The notes beneath the pieces were generated by a model, which ran no database searches, was not told the DNA's origin, and worked only from the letters and a program-made list of their open reading frames with translations. The position numbers were made by a program, and so were the translations under genes. Shown piece after piece: positions 33,774 through 46,100 of a DNA stretch of 64,000 nt (its first letter is position 1; each line of letters begins with the position of its first letter). The stretch comes from Macrostomum hystrix (Eukaryota > Platyhelminthes > Macrostomidae): the NCBI GenBank assembly GCA_950097015.1, contig CATNEN010000002.1:8509501-8573500 (forward strand), in the 5' to 3' direction.

Positions 33774-34205
33774 AGGCATCCAGCTTCGCGTGTGTACATC
33801 CATGGTGAATATCCGATTCACACTCCCGATTTCGGCCTGTACGTGACGTGCAAAGATGATGGAAGAAATGAAATTACTGCATTGGGCGACAGCTACGTGC
33901 AGGGTGAAGTGGTACCACAAACGCTGACTCGCGATCAGTGGTTGCAGTTAAAAAAATTGATTGACAATCAAGTACAGACTGCCCAGCAACAGCAAGAGCC
34001 GAAAGTCCATGGACAACAGCAAAGTCAAAAATCAGAAACATGTTTTGCAGTAAAAGACGGCAAACTTTATTTCTCGTACGAGTATAAGTCAAGTGTTTTA
34101 AGTGAAAAATATAAAAACGTCAAAGTACATGACGAAACCGAGATCTCATATCTCGAGTGGCGCAACAAGTCCAGCCAGATTGACCAGCTGTTTGCACAGC
34201 AGTGA
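33774..34205 (+). CDS. Unrecognised terminal exon
   Basis: After an acceptor (tttcag) a frame of about 143 codons runs to TGA at 34203-34205. It includes VYIHGEYPIHTPDFGLYV, a Gln-rich stretch (residues about 70-90) and a Lys/Glu-rich end. It may be the last exon of the preceding gene through another splice form, or of a separate gene; phases from the upstream exon do not fit directly. No domain is recognised. Confidence 0.5.
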   Translation, partial: RHPASRVYIHGEYPIHTPDFGLYVTCKDDGRNEITALGDSYVQGEVVPQTLTRDQWLQLKKLIDNQVQTAQQQQEPKVHGQQQSQKSETCFAVKDGKLYFSYEYKSSVLSEKYKNVKVHDETEISYLEWRNKSSQIDQLFAQQ

Positions 34206-34366
34206 CAACTCAGCCGGATCATGTCTGCAGACAATTCAATTCTGCCACCATTGACCACATTTTACCCAAACTGTCCAGACTGAAAAATCAATGCGTTCTT
34301 TTCGTTCCATTTGCCTTTTGGTTCCAACTATCAAAGCTAATTTTGTTCCTTTCTTGCTACTAAAAT

Positions 34367-34520
34367 GAATTAGTTTTCCTTTTATTGCACAAATACTCGA
34401 ACTCATTGACTAATTAGCACATTGACGCACCTGTTGAGTAACTTTTTGTTAATCTTTTATTGCACAAATACTCGAACTCATTGACTAATTAGCACATTGA
34501 GGCACCTGTTGAGTAACTTT
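34367..34520. repeat. Two-copy tandem duplication, about 74 bp
   Basis: The block starting ttttattgcacaaatactcg and running to gttgagtaactttttg occurs twice, with one difference (gacgc/gaggc). Confidence 0.88.
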
Positions 34521-34624
34521 TTGATAATATTTTATTGATTTTACTGTTATCACATGGCAATACTTAAAGTATCGTGTTTTATTGGCCTGGTGGTTGCTGC
34601 CTTCATTTTTTTTGTTTGCAGTCT

Positions 34625-34790
34625 TGCTTTCTGTCAATATGAATATGATTCAATATATATCAATATGATTCGCTTGCAACACTTCCTAATTTAAACTTGC
34701 TATTCAATATGATTCGCTTGCAACACTTCCTAATTTAAACTTGCTATTCAATATGATTCGCTTGCAACATTTCCTAATCAAATTTAAACA
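34625..34790. repeat. About 44-bp repeat, three copies
   Basis: Three copies of a block with caatatgattcgcttgcaac and cttcctaatttaaacttgct; the third is diverged. Confidence 0.85.
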
Positions 34791-34849
34791 TCTTTGTTTT
34801 CTGAATTCAATGAGTTTTGCGGAAGCATCTCAACTTTGAGCTGTCGCGT

Positions 34850-35205
34850 CAGTTTTCTTGTCAGTGATCGATAGCTGTCAGTTTTCTTGTCAGTGATCGA
34901 TAGCTGTCAGTTTTCTTGTCAGTGATCGATAGCTGTCAGTTTTCTTGTCAGTGATCGATAGCTGTCAGTTTTCTTGTCAGTGATCGATAGCTGTCAGTTT
35001 TCTTGTCAGTGATCGATAGCTGTCAGTTTTCTTTTCAGTGATCGATAGCTGTCAGTTTTCTTGTCAGTGATCGATAGCTGTCAGTTTTCTTGTCAGTGAT
35101 CGATAGCTGTCAGTTTTCTTGTCAGTGATCGATAGCTGTCTGTTTTCTTGTCAGTAATCGATAGCTGTCAGTTTTACTTGTCAGTGATCGATAGCTGTCA
35201 GATTT
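34850..35205. repeat. 29-bp minisatellite with ATCGAT
   Basis: Twelve copies of a 29-bp unit containing cagtgatcgatagctgtcag and ttttcttgt. Each unit carries the palindrome ATCGAT. Copies are nearly perfect. Confidence 0.95.
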
Positions 35206-35537
35206 TCCTCTTTGTTTAGTCGGATTCAAATTGGTTTTAGATTTTTACTCGACGAAATTGATACTCTGGTTTGCCGCTTATTATTTACTGAACTGCTTTT
35301 TGATTTGAATAAATTGAAGGATCGAGAAGTCTAATTGCTTGCGGCTTATTCCTGATTACGTAATCATTAGCAAGAAATCCTCATTTAAATATTTGGTCGG
35401 TGACCAATCAGCTATCAGCGTCTTTATCGTTTGTCAGTCGTCAGCTGAAATAATAGCTGACTAATGTTTGAGGCATTCAAGCGTAGAACTTTACAACCAC
35501 GGAAATTGGCGTGCAAACAGACTACATGTGGAAAGAC
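35206..35537. other. Spacer between arrays
   Basis: No gene or element recognised. Confidence 0.35.
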
Positions 35538-36060
35538 ACAGGTGCCTTCAGGTGCCTTCAGGTGCAACAGGTTAGCACAGGTGCCACAGGTTCCACAGGT
35601 GCCTTCATGTGCCACAGGTGCCTTCATGTGCCACAGGTGCCACAGGTGCCTTCAGCTGCAACAGGTTACCACAGGTGCCACAGGTGCCTTCAGGTGCGAC
35701 AGGTGCCTTCAGGTGCGACAGGTTAGCACAGGTGCCACAGGTTCCACAGGTGCCTTCATGTGCCACAGGTGCCTTCATGTGCCACAGGTGCCACAGGTGC
35801 CTTCAGGTGCAACAGGTTACCACAGGTGCCACAGGTGCCTTCAGGTGCGACAGGTGCCTTCAGGTGCGACAGGTGCCTTCAGGAGCGACAGGCGCCTTCA
35901 GGTGCCACAGGTGCCACAGGTGCTACAGGTGCCTTAAGGTGCTACAGGTTACCACAGGTGCTACAGGTGCCTTAAGGTGCTACAGGTTACCGCAGGTGCC
36001 ACAGGTTACCACAGGTGCTACAGGTGCCTTAAGGTGCAACAGGTACTACAGGTGCCACCA
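35538..36060. repeat. E-box (CAGGTG) minisatellite
   Basis: Built from 9-bp words (caggtgcca, caggtgcga) and longer ones (caggtgccttc). By hand count it holds about 36 CAGGTG hexamers in roughly 550 bp. A larger block starting at caggttagcacaggtgccac is duplicated about 150 bp apart. The units keep multiples of three, so frames stay open; they are artefacts. Confidence 0.93.
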
Positions 36061-36865
36061 GTGCCTTCGGTTGCACATTGGGAAAATCATCGCAAAACGC
36101 ACAGGTGATCAATTATTCAGTTTATTTTGCATTTTCGATCCTCGGCTAAACTGAGTCAGTGAGAAGCCCCAGCAGGTGCACAATGCACAGCTGCACTCTT
36201 TTGGCCGATAATAATAAAAACTTCATGCGAAATCTTATTAGTAGCAGATGACCAGCAAGCTGATGCATGGCACAAGTTAGAAATCAGCAGACCAGTCTGC
36301 TTAATTATGAGCAGTTGGCTTGCCAGCTTACTACTTAGTAGCCCGAATAATAGTAGTAATGCCACATTTACTTGTAATCAGAATTATATACATATACTAT
36401 AAAATACAAGCAAATATGCATATACTCTTTCACGTTCTAGTCCAGGGAGACTGTAAAGTACTGCTCAATCGAATTGTTTGAGCACCCGACTCTAGAACTG
36501 AGAGGATGAGAGCGCCAATGTTTTCCCAGAAGAAAATATTCAAGCCCTTAGTTAGATATTTCAATTACCCGTTGCGTCAGTACACCCAGGTGTAAAGTGG
36601 GTGCCAGCATTAGAAATTAAATAATTCGTTTTGGTTGCCCTCCCAGTCCATGGACTGGGGCTAATGTACACAGCATTCGGATTCTGATGCACCGCGCAAT
36701 GGCAGCTGGACAAAGATTAGGTCTTTGATGCATTTTCTATTTATCTTGCCCTCTGATAAGCAACTTTGCTTTTTGGGTAAGAAAAGTTTATTATAGGGAA
36801 TAAACTGCCGAAGAATCTGACGATTAAAAATGTCTCTGTGTAAGACAATGCTTAAAACTCTAAAT
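36061..36865. other. 3' flank of the PAN/LamG gene with SINE remnant
   Basis: Near 36565-36720 are gtgggtgccagcattag and cagtccatggactgg, short matches to SINE family B. Otherwise AT-rich and featureless. Confidence 0.45.
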
Positions 36866-37977
36866 TCAGCGAATCAGGCCGAAAAAGCTGCCAATCTCGA
36901 CATCAGTCGCGGTGGAGTTGATGACAGCTGCAAAGTGCACCGAGCCGTTCAGAATTCGCGCGTCGTTGATCCGGAATCCCATGAGCATACAGAGTGTGGC
37001 CAATGGGTCTGAGCGGGTCCAGGTTGCAATGTTATGCATTTGAGACTGCGGCACCAAGGCAGAGTTGGAGTAGAAGCGAATGTCCTGCGAAGAAGCAGAA
37101 GTCACAGCGACTTCCACGAACGCGTTTGTGTCAAAACTGTTTGTTGCAGCTGGCGTTTGATACCCGATGGCAATTGCGGGAAGGAATCTGTAGAAGAGCA
37201 GTCCGCGATCACCCGGTGTTCCGTCCCAGAAGCCGGCTCCGCGGTTGCCCTTGTCGCTGCACACGTAAGTCTCCAGAAACGGGGTTTCCTTATTTTGTCG
37301 CTTGAGCCTAATCAGCCACGTGAGCCCCTGCTGCAAGTTGGCGAACTCCACTCCCTCCAGCCACATCTTGGACGACACTCCGTTGAACTTGGCTCCTTCG
37401 CTGCTGAACTCGACTGAATCCGACTGCCACTGCTGTTTCTCGCCGCACACCAAGTTGCTTTTGCTGGCTTCCTCATCGTCGCTCATCACCCAGGCCCCTC
37501 GAAGCTTCGAGCCCACACTGCTCATCAGCTTCCTGCTCAGCGTCATGAAGTTGACGGCTCTGGCATTGGCGAACGCAAGGCATCTTTTTGGTGTGCTGAT
37601 CCCATTGCTGGCTGGGGCATCGATGAGGTGGCACACGGCAATGTACTGGAACAGCGAGCACTGGCGAGTGTCCGAGTCGAACTGGGCCACCAGCAGGCCG
37701 CTCAGTTGGCTGCCATAGAAGACGCACTCGATGTCAGCCCGCGCCGATGCGCCCTGCACCGCCAGAGTCTCGGCAAGGCAGCTCGCCGTCTCGAGCCTCT
37801 GCCACTGAGTCGAGGCGGTGCAGTTGATCAGCCGGGCCAGGCAGACCAGGCCGAGCAGAGCTGCACCTGAAACTGAGGCGGCATATTCAAATTATAGTAT
37901 ATAGAGGTATAATGTTCCGTCGATTGAATCAAGGGCCAAAAGGTGCGAAACCTACTTGCACCAGCTCGCTTTAGCAT
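36866..37977 (-). CDS. Secreted PAN-like plus LamG/concanavalin-like protein
   Basis: Exon 1 (37977-37956) encodes seven residues and joins exon 2 (37866-36866) in phase 1, producing a signal peptide that reads AALLGLVCLARLINCTAS. The total is 340 residues. An N-terminal part has a PAN-like cysteine pattern (ECVFYG, then DTRQCSLF). The C-terminal 170 residues (from GAKFNGVSSKMWLEG) look like a laminin-G/pentraxin-type jelly roll, with beta-strand alternation and GFRIND near the end. The role is unknown; a secreted recognition or matrix protein is inferred. It shares the signal peptide, PAN-like, sugar-binding-fold order with the lectin gene at 19198-20105. The LamG call is moderate. Confidence 0.65.
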
Positions 37978-39783
37978 GTGGGGCCGTTAGAATCCACAGT
38001 GTCCGCCACACAGAAACAGAGCTTGCAGGTCTTGCCGTCTCACTATGAATTTGACGGTTGAAATAATATATTTCTAGCTGGACGTACAAGACCAACGTAA
38101 CCCAAGCAACCAAAGACCCCCCAGCCAATGATTGTGAGTAGTGAAGAGATGACTTTACTTGATCTCGATTGGAACCATCCGCCATTGTAAAAGGACTTTC
38201 TGTTAAAAAGTTAACTTGTTGAAAACAGTCACCCGCCTCGTCGCTTGGAGTGAGAGGATGCCGGGTGATTATGCATTATGGGAGAAGTCACTCCTATGCT
38301 GATCTCTCCTATAATTGAGCAGCGGGCTCTATTTTGCTTTCCGCATGCATCTATATCCTTACAATCAATAATAAATTGCTTTGGCATGAGGGTTCCCATC
38401 AGCCTCGCTTGCATCTAAACTTGCATATGCATTTTGGAGCGTTCTTAGAAGCAAAAAAGAATTAAACTCACAACCCCGCATCTCTTTTCCCCTCCATTCA
38501 AACTCTGCATCTTACCCCCTTCGTATTAAACTATTATTAATAGACGATTAAGCTTTTTATAAATTTTTCCTGTGTTGTTTTATATAGTAGCCTTGGCAAA
38601 AACTAGAACTATGCAGCTACAACAACTACAAGACAGTATGTTTGTGTTCCTGTTGGTTACCTCTGAGAAATTTACATGCTTCAGTGCAAGTTTTTAGTTT
38701 TTAATTTACATAAGCATTTACATACATAAGTACATGTAGCATGCACTTATCGAATTGCGCATTACTGAACAGAACGATCCTATTGTGGTAGTAAATTTCT
38801 GGATTTTTGTAGCCTAAAATTTAGCCAGAACTAGTTTTAGCCAGTTATCTACGGGAAATTTTCTGCTACAGTACGAAGAATATCCGGCAGCTCCTGCAAA
38901 GGCGGAATTCTACATTTTTGTCAACAAAGTCCCGTACGGCTGAATAGCAAGAATTAGAGCCGACAATTCGTACCCATGCCAATGTCGCAAATCGATAAGG
39001 TAAGCAGTGTAAAATTCAAAAAAAGAACATACTGCATAATTTTTTAAATTTGCATTAGGATGTGCTTAGCATTGTTGGAAAATGGGGTACTTAAATAAAT
39101 TTACTGGGTTTGCGTCGTTTAAATACTTAATCTTCTTGGAAAAATTACGTTAATTATGTAACTAAAATAAGTTAAACAGTCGAGGAATATGTTATAGACC
39201 TATATCTAAGTCCTTATTCTATAGAATTAAAATCAGAAAATGATATACTAGGGGTAAAAAAGTTCCTATTGGTATAAGTTATATTAATATTTAATCTATT
39301 TTTCGAAAATCTTTTTCGTCAACAGCAAGTCGCCTAGTGTTATAAAACTATAGTATAAAGTTAGTTATTAGTCCTTAAATTAAAGTCAGCAAAGTTAACA
39401 AAAATGAATGGAATGATCTAATTCATAACTGAGATTACAAGACTATGGTTAAATTAAGTATGACAGCCCAGGCAATGTTCTACTTCCAATCGTTATATTA
39501 TTTTTTTTTGCAAATGACAGATAACGACAAAAAACAAGTTTAATGGTAACAAAAAGTCTGTAGTTTGGTCAGATAGTTCTGAAAAGGCTTGGTCAGTCTT
39601 TCTTTCTCTTTCTTTCTTGGGAAGACTAAGACTTAGAGTTTATAGACGGCGCCATAAGAATTATTCGAGGTGGCTTTTGAATAGAGCATCACTCGTGCCA
39701 TGCATTTGACGCAGGCGCAGCTTGGCCTTTGCAAAATCTTCAGCTGCAGAATTTCTGTGCTTTAGCTTCCTGTTCCCCCATAT
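37978..39783. other. AT-rich intergenic region
   Basis: A marked drop in GC begins near 38.4 kb. No exon, array or transposon recognised. Confidence 0.4.
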
Positions 39784-39978
39784 TTGCCAGATTTTGCCAT
39801 AGACATAGATCCAAGTGTCAAGTCACGGCAAAGCCACATCAGCACAACTTTTTCAAACTCAGAATGCACCTGTGGCACGAATTCAAACAAAAAAATAATA
39901 TTCCAATCCCTTGGAGTGCAAGACACTGTCACCATGTACCACCGAATTCTTAAAGCTGAATGCACTCTTTAGAATATC

Positions 39979-40326
39979 TTGCGCACTCATATCAAACAGT
40001 ATATTGATCAGACTATTACAGCATCTGTGTCATTTTTTTGTTCTTTTAAAGTTGGCAATTTTGTTGGTTGGTTAAAGTCCTGTGTTCCCTATGCTCTGTG
40101 TGCTGGTGTTGTTTACAATTTTACCTACTCTGATGACCAAAGTGTCTCCTACGTGGGGAAAACCAAAAAGCACACAAGAATAAGGGAACACTGGCTCAAA
40201 CCATTGGCAATCCAAACTCATCTCTTAGAATGTAATAGTTGTTCTAACTGCATACCCAAAGAACATTTCAAAGTTATTGACAAAAGCCCATTTGACTCTA
40301 GGTTAAAGATTCTCAATACACATTAA
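39979..40326 (+). mobile_element. Penelope-like element GIY-YIG endonuclease remnant
   Basis: The frame has the linker and GIY-YIG nuclease typical of Penelope-like retroelements: VGNFVGWLKSCVPY, then VVYNFTYSDD, SVSYVGKT, RIREHW, QTHLLECNSC, HFKVIDKSPFDSRLKI. The YIG triad reads YVG, and the frame ends soon after the last helix. The upstream reverse transcriptase is not found, so this is a 3' fragment. Coding sequence before it (39784-39972) may be decayed element sequence. Confidence 0.75.
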
Positions 40327-42485
40327 TGCCCAGACCCTAAGACTCAATACCCAAGTTCAATATAGTGGAGTAGGTCACATTCTCTGTGTTTTTTTGAGAA
40401 GGTACACTGGCTGCACTGCACACTTTGTATAGCTGGCTGCAACCTATTACACTGCCTGCCCTAGACAGTGCCTTGGCTTACAGACTAATTACTGTACATA
40501 GCTAATTAAGGTTTTTTTCTCACTAATAATTTTATTATACCCATAAATATCCACTCATTCACATTCTCTCAATAGTGACAAATAAACCTGAAGATGCAAG
40601 CAACTTAGCCTTAAATTCAAAGACTCTTGCTTACAGTAGTTGTTTTATTTTTTTGTGGTTGTTTTGACCTATGGTAATGTAGACATGTGGTCATTTTGTT
40701 GAGTGGCAATTTTGACGTGTGGCTGTTTTGACATGGAAGCTTTGTTTCTAGACATGATAGAATGAATTTTTCAATAAAATAGCATTCTATCAGTATAATT
40801 CAGCTAATTTAGTCTAAGTCAATAAACTTTTGTGTTCAACATTAAGTGTATAAAACTTAACAGAGTATTAGTAAACATAGTTGCCTAAGTTAACCTTGCT
40901 TGTTGCTAAAATAAAGTTAGTAGTAGTAAAAACAAGAGGCCAAATTTTTATTTTATATAGGCCTAGTTTACTAGTTAGTACTTGATAGGCGCTGAGTTGC
41001 AAAGCAGTTTATATGTTTGCCTGCTGTACCAAAGTCTATGCTTTATTCCATGGCAAGGCTAATAACATACAGTCAATATTATTAGAATATTTTGACAAAT
41101 TATCAGCATACCATTTTCATAATTTTTGGGTCTCACATTCTGCAAAATATTTTCCAGGTTCTCATATTTGTCAAATTTAGGACATGTCATTATTGCATAT
41201 TTTTTCTAGTGTAAATTTTTCATGTTGCTTTGCTTTTTACTTTTGTCTTGTGTACTATGCATTTGGGCTACTTTTTGCATCTGTGTCATGTGTTCATGGG
41301 TTTTTTCAAACATTCAAATAGGGCATACAATATAGATAGATAGTGTAGCAATAGTTGATGCATGAGCCATGCAACATGTTAGTTTTCAATTATACAGCAT
41401 TGTACTATTCCATGTAATCTATATATAATAAGTCAGGTGACATTGTTAGTTTTTTACTTTTAAATGTGAGCTTGAATGAAGCAGCAACAACATCAGCAGC
41501 AGCACCATATCCTGAATGTATAGTGTCCTGGACTATGACTCAAATTGAGTCACAATTTGCTAAAATATAGTGGGATAGTGACTATGCCGCAGATGTGTAT
41601 TGGTTAAAGTTTCAGAGTTAGAAAGGTGTTAATAAGAAAGGGAGTGACTATTATATTACCCACGGCAAAACCATATGTATACAGTGAGCAGTGTACACAT
41701 CAAGGCGTTAGTGCAAAATCAGTCAGCCAGGGGTCACATGCCTTGGCACATTGCAAGCAAGACAATGAACCCTCATTCCTCTCTGCAGACACAAATCAGC
41801 CAGATTAGTGATAATATAGGCCAGATTGCAGATGCAACCGCAATAAAGTCTGTCAAATTGGCAGTCAAGAAGCCTTTTCTTCAAGTGGCCATGGAAATAC
41901 CGTGGCAAAAAGCAGTTTTTCACACTTTAAACAGCCTTAGCATTGTAAGAATTGTTAGCAAAATCTGCCGCATCATCGATTGAAAATTTGAGATCAATCA
42001 GTGCAAGTCCTGTCAAGATTGGTCTTGTGGTTCAGTCTAAAACGTAAACTTCGCCAACAGACAGGCAGACATGGTCAAGTGTAGTTATATATATAGAAGA
42101 CTTAGGAAAGAAACCTTTTTTTAATTTAAGAAAATATATCTTCCAAATTGTAGTTTTTATTTCAAACTAATTTGCACTTTCTGGTTGTCACTATAGCTCA
42201 TTATAGTTTAGTCAAAAGATAGGACAAGAAAGTAGTGTATTTAGAATGTAGAAAAGTGTTGCTATCAAGTTTTCATATGAAAACTTAATCTATTCACTAT
42301 ATAGAAATCGTCACACTGGTGCTTTATATAATGTAGATATGATCAGTTTTGCTCCCCAAACCAATTCGCTTGCAGGCAGCCAAATGGGTTCGTGTCTGTC
42401 ATGCAGAAAATGCCAGCGCTATTTCTACTATCTGAGGGCTAGGTAAATATAGCCTCATTTTGATCTTACCACTCTCTGCAGTCAG
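40327..42485. other. AT-rich intergenic region
   Basis: Near 40670-40740 short degenerate repeats of the type tttgacatgtggtcattttg are visible. No gene supported. Confidence 0.4.
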
Positions 42486-42504
42486 TGCTACCAAAATTAA
42501 CTAA

Positions 42505-43085
42505 CGGCAATCGCGGTAACGATCATTGCTAACCATTTGGTAACGAAAAAATACCAAAGAATAGTAACGGTCGTTACTTTTAATCGTTACTGCTGTTTTT
42601 TATGTAAGCATTCTATAATTACGGGTAGCTTTGTTTATCGGTCATTACGCATATCATATGATTTGATATCTCCAATATCGTCCGCTTTTTAGACTCCGTT
42701 ATCATTATCACTCTCACTGATGTTGACCATTTCGGGCTTGAGTTTAGTAGCCATAAGATGACATGGAGATTTAGATTAGATTGATAATATTGATGATAGA
42801 TGACAGTTTAAAATTGTCGTCAGAGTAAAGTAACGGACTATAGTCAGTCTATGGATTGAAAAATTTGACTATTTTTATACTAAACTAGTAGTTCGGAAAT
42901 AAAAGAGACAATTTATTGCAGGGAAATTACAGTGCTGCTAATTTGTTATTAACTTTTTTTCGGAAACTGGCAATAAAAACAGGTAACGGGAAATGCATAA
43001 TGTTGGTAACGACTCGTTACCAGCCCCTGGTAACGTGAAAAGTAACGTAAAAAAGTAACGATTTATACCAATTTAACAAGTAACG
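42505..43085. mobile_element. Element with GTAACG/CGTTAC clusters at both ends
   Basis: At least six GTAACG or CGTTAC words lie in 42510-42600 and ten or so in 42980-43085, with a 380-bp AT-rich core between. Both orientations are present at each end. Clusters of a short motif near the ends are typical of hAT-type non-autonomous elements. I could not define exact termini or a target duplication. Confidence 0.45.
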
Positions 43086-43188
43086 CGCCAAATATGCCAA
43101 GCAACTTTGGCAAGATAGCTATTCCTCAGTATTTAAGAGACACTAAACTAAATTAGTTAAAAGCTCAGCCAAGCCCTCTTGCCAATTT

Positions 43189-46100
43189 TTAAGGCGCGCG
43201 TTGAAAGCCAAAAATCGGCGAGTCGGTCGCGGTGGCGACAGTTCCATCGAGTTCAACGACCTCATCGATGTCAACGATGTGAGTTGACAGTTGATTGATT
43301 GAGCTGAAAAGCCTAGAACTGTCTGCACTTTGATGAGAAGCCTGCTAACTCTGCCCTTTGGTTCCGCCAACTTTTTCAGGGCGTTATGGACGATTTCGCT
43401 CTGGCTGCGTAAGTATTTACTGCTCACCTGTGCTCCAAGTCTGGCGTAAGTTACACTCTGATTTGTCCCCCCGGGCCGTTGATTTGTTGAGTCGCAATGG
43501 CAATCAGTAGGCGATTTGTTCAACTTTGCAGCGAGCCAATGGCTGACCTGCAGCACCAGCCAGCAAGCTCATCTGTGCCATTCAGTGTCACTAATTACAT
43601 GCGATGGGTAACGCGCAGTCACAAAGAGCCTGTGTTGTGTGTTCTATGTAGTCTATATCAGCATTGCATGCATGTGTGTAATAGTCGGCTATCAGTTCCA
43701 GTTTGCTCCTACCTAGCATTTTTGTGTTTTTTATATTGAGATTTTTATGTTGTACATTTAAGCACTATTAAGCTGTGTAGCATTGGGCTAATTTCTCCTA
43801 AAGTACACTTTTCCTTCGATGTCGCCCGCCTCAGCGGTTGCTACGCCGCCAGCGAGGAGATTCGCTGCCTGATCCCGAAGGCGCGCCCTCGGCGCAGGCT
43901 TCAAAACCAGGGATTCCTGGCTTCCGACGGCTTCTCCGAGGATGCCGCCACTGATGACGACAGCGTCACCCTGCTTTACCCAGTGGAAGCTCCGGCTTCG
44001 CCAGTGTCGGCTTCCTCAGCTTCGTCCACTACGGCATCCGCTGCGGCTGCAGTTTTTCTCTCGTCGCTCAGCACAGATGCGCACATTGCTACTGTCAGTA
44101 GTTCAGTTGGCAGCTGCTCCTCCAATAACTTTTATTATCACTGCGACTCTGACGATCAATCGGCCGTATTGTCAAAGCGAACCGGCAGGCATAGGCGATT
44201 TGTGCACGATTTCTACAAGGTATCCCCGCCTGGCAAAGGCTTCCTCCGTCTTCTCCGGTGTTGGCAACTCGGCCAAGCTTTTCTCTCATTTACTTTGGCT
44301 CGTGTTTTTATTTGGCTTGATTTCAAGGCTTTGCGTTTGCCGTCTGCTTGGCTTTTGACAATCGGATTTTGTGTTGTATCTTTAAAACAGTGTTTCCTCT
44401 TATCATCACATTTTTTGTATATTCTAAGCTGTTTAGCATGACCAAGGCCAATCATCTTGACCAGCGGCCTTGTAGTTTGACCCGAGATTTCTTAGTTTTA
44501 CCCACAGCCTATCATTTTGACCCATGGCCTCTCAGTATGACCCATGGCCTCTCAGTATGACCCACGGCCTCTCAGTATGACCCACGGCCTCTCAGTATGA
44601 CCCATGGCCTCTCAGTATGACCCATGGCCTCTCAGTATGACCCACGGCCTCTCAGTATGACCCACGGCCTCTCAGTATGACTGACCCGCTGGTCAAGATG
44701 ACCTACTTCTCAGTATGACCCACGGCCTCTCAGTATGACCCACGGCCTCTCAGTATGACCCACGGCCTCTCAGTATGACCCATGGCCTCTCAGTATGACC
44801 CACGGCCTCTCAGACCCACGGCCTCTCAGTATGACCCACGGCCTCTCAGTATGACCCACGGCCTCTCATTTTGACCCACGGCCTCTCATTTTGACCCACG
44901 GCCTCTCAGTATGACCCATGGCCTCTCAGTATGACCCACGGCCTCTCAGTATGACCCACGGCCTCTCAGTATGACCCACGGCCTCTCAGTATGACGCACG
45001 GACTCTAATTATGACCCACGGCCTCTCAGTATGACCCACGGCCTCTTATTATGACCCATGGCCTCTCAGTATGACCCTCGGCCCTTCAGCTTGATGCGCA
45101 ACAGAGCCACCAACTCACGAATCCCAATCCGTATCCCTTCAGCTCTCAGACCAGGAGGAAGCTCTGCGAGTCGAAGGCAGCTGCGATCTTGCGGTGACTG
45201 GCACTGAAGAGGCTGGCGCCTCAGTCCGGCCGCTGATTGGCGCAGGCAACGAAAGTCGGTTTCCATGGCAACAGAAGTTGCAGCAGCAGCAGCAGCAGCG
45301 CGTCGGCTCAGAGGCCCGTCTGCGAGCCAGTTCAAATGGGGCCAGTCGGGTTCAGATGAGTCCAAGTGAGCTGAATTTTACGATTAAGAGTTTGATAATT
45401 TAATGAGGCACATTTTTTCCTCAGTAGGGGTAGCAGCTTCCATAAGAACCTTTAGGAAATCAGGATCAATGGTTTTTTTTAGAAACATAAGGTTTCATAA
45501 GTTAATGCTTTTCTTAGAAATGTATGGCATCCGGGTTGAGCGCTTTAAATCGCAAGTTACAAGGGATAGAGGCTTTCTAAGAAACATGGGTAACTTAGGG
45601 TAATTGTCTTCTATGAAACGTAAGATTTCGTGGGTTAATTGTTTTCTAAGAAACGTATGTTTCAACGGTAAACTGCATTTTAAGAAGCGTAAGGCTTCAG
45701 GCGTTTATTTCTTTCAGGGAAAAGTAAGGCATCAGCGTTTACGCTTTCTTAGCAATTTTAAATCGATTTCTTAGAAACATGATCGGGCTAGTAGCCCAAA
45801 ACGTGACGCATCGATGGATTTATGCTTTATAGGGAACATATTTTTCCCATAGTTACAAACGAATCAACTGGTTTTCCCAGGTGACAGTGATGAAAGACGC
45901 TCTTTGGATCTGGACTGGGATCACGAGCCGGGTGAGTTGCCCTGAGCACACTGGTCGCTTTGTCAGACCATTCCTGATGCCAACTAATTCTCCCAAATCC
46001 CCATGCTCAAAGAGATGCTCAGTAGCATGCGCCGGTCCAACCTGATGCTGCGCTCCGCCACCGAGGAAGATCTGGCAGCTCGGGCACTGGCTCGCGAAGC

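Noticed and set aside
37952-38185. 77-codon minus-strand frame starting MADGSN as the first exon of the PAN/LamG gene
   Set aside because: A shorter exon at 37977-37956 has a GT donor in the needed phase and yields a proper signal peptide.
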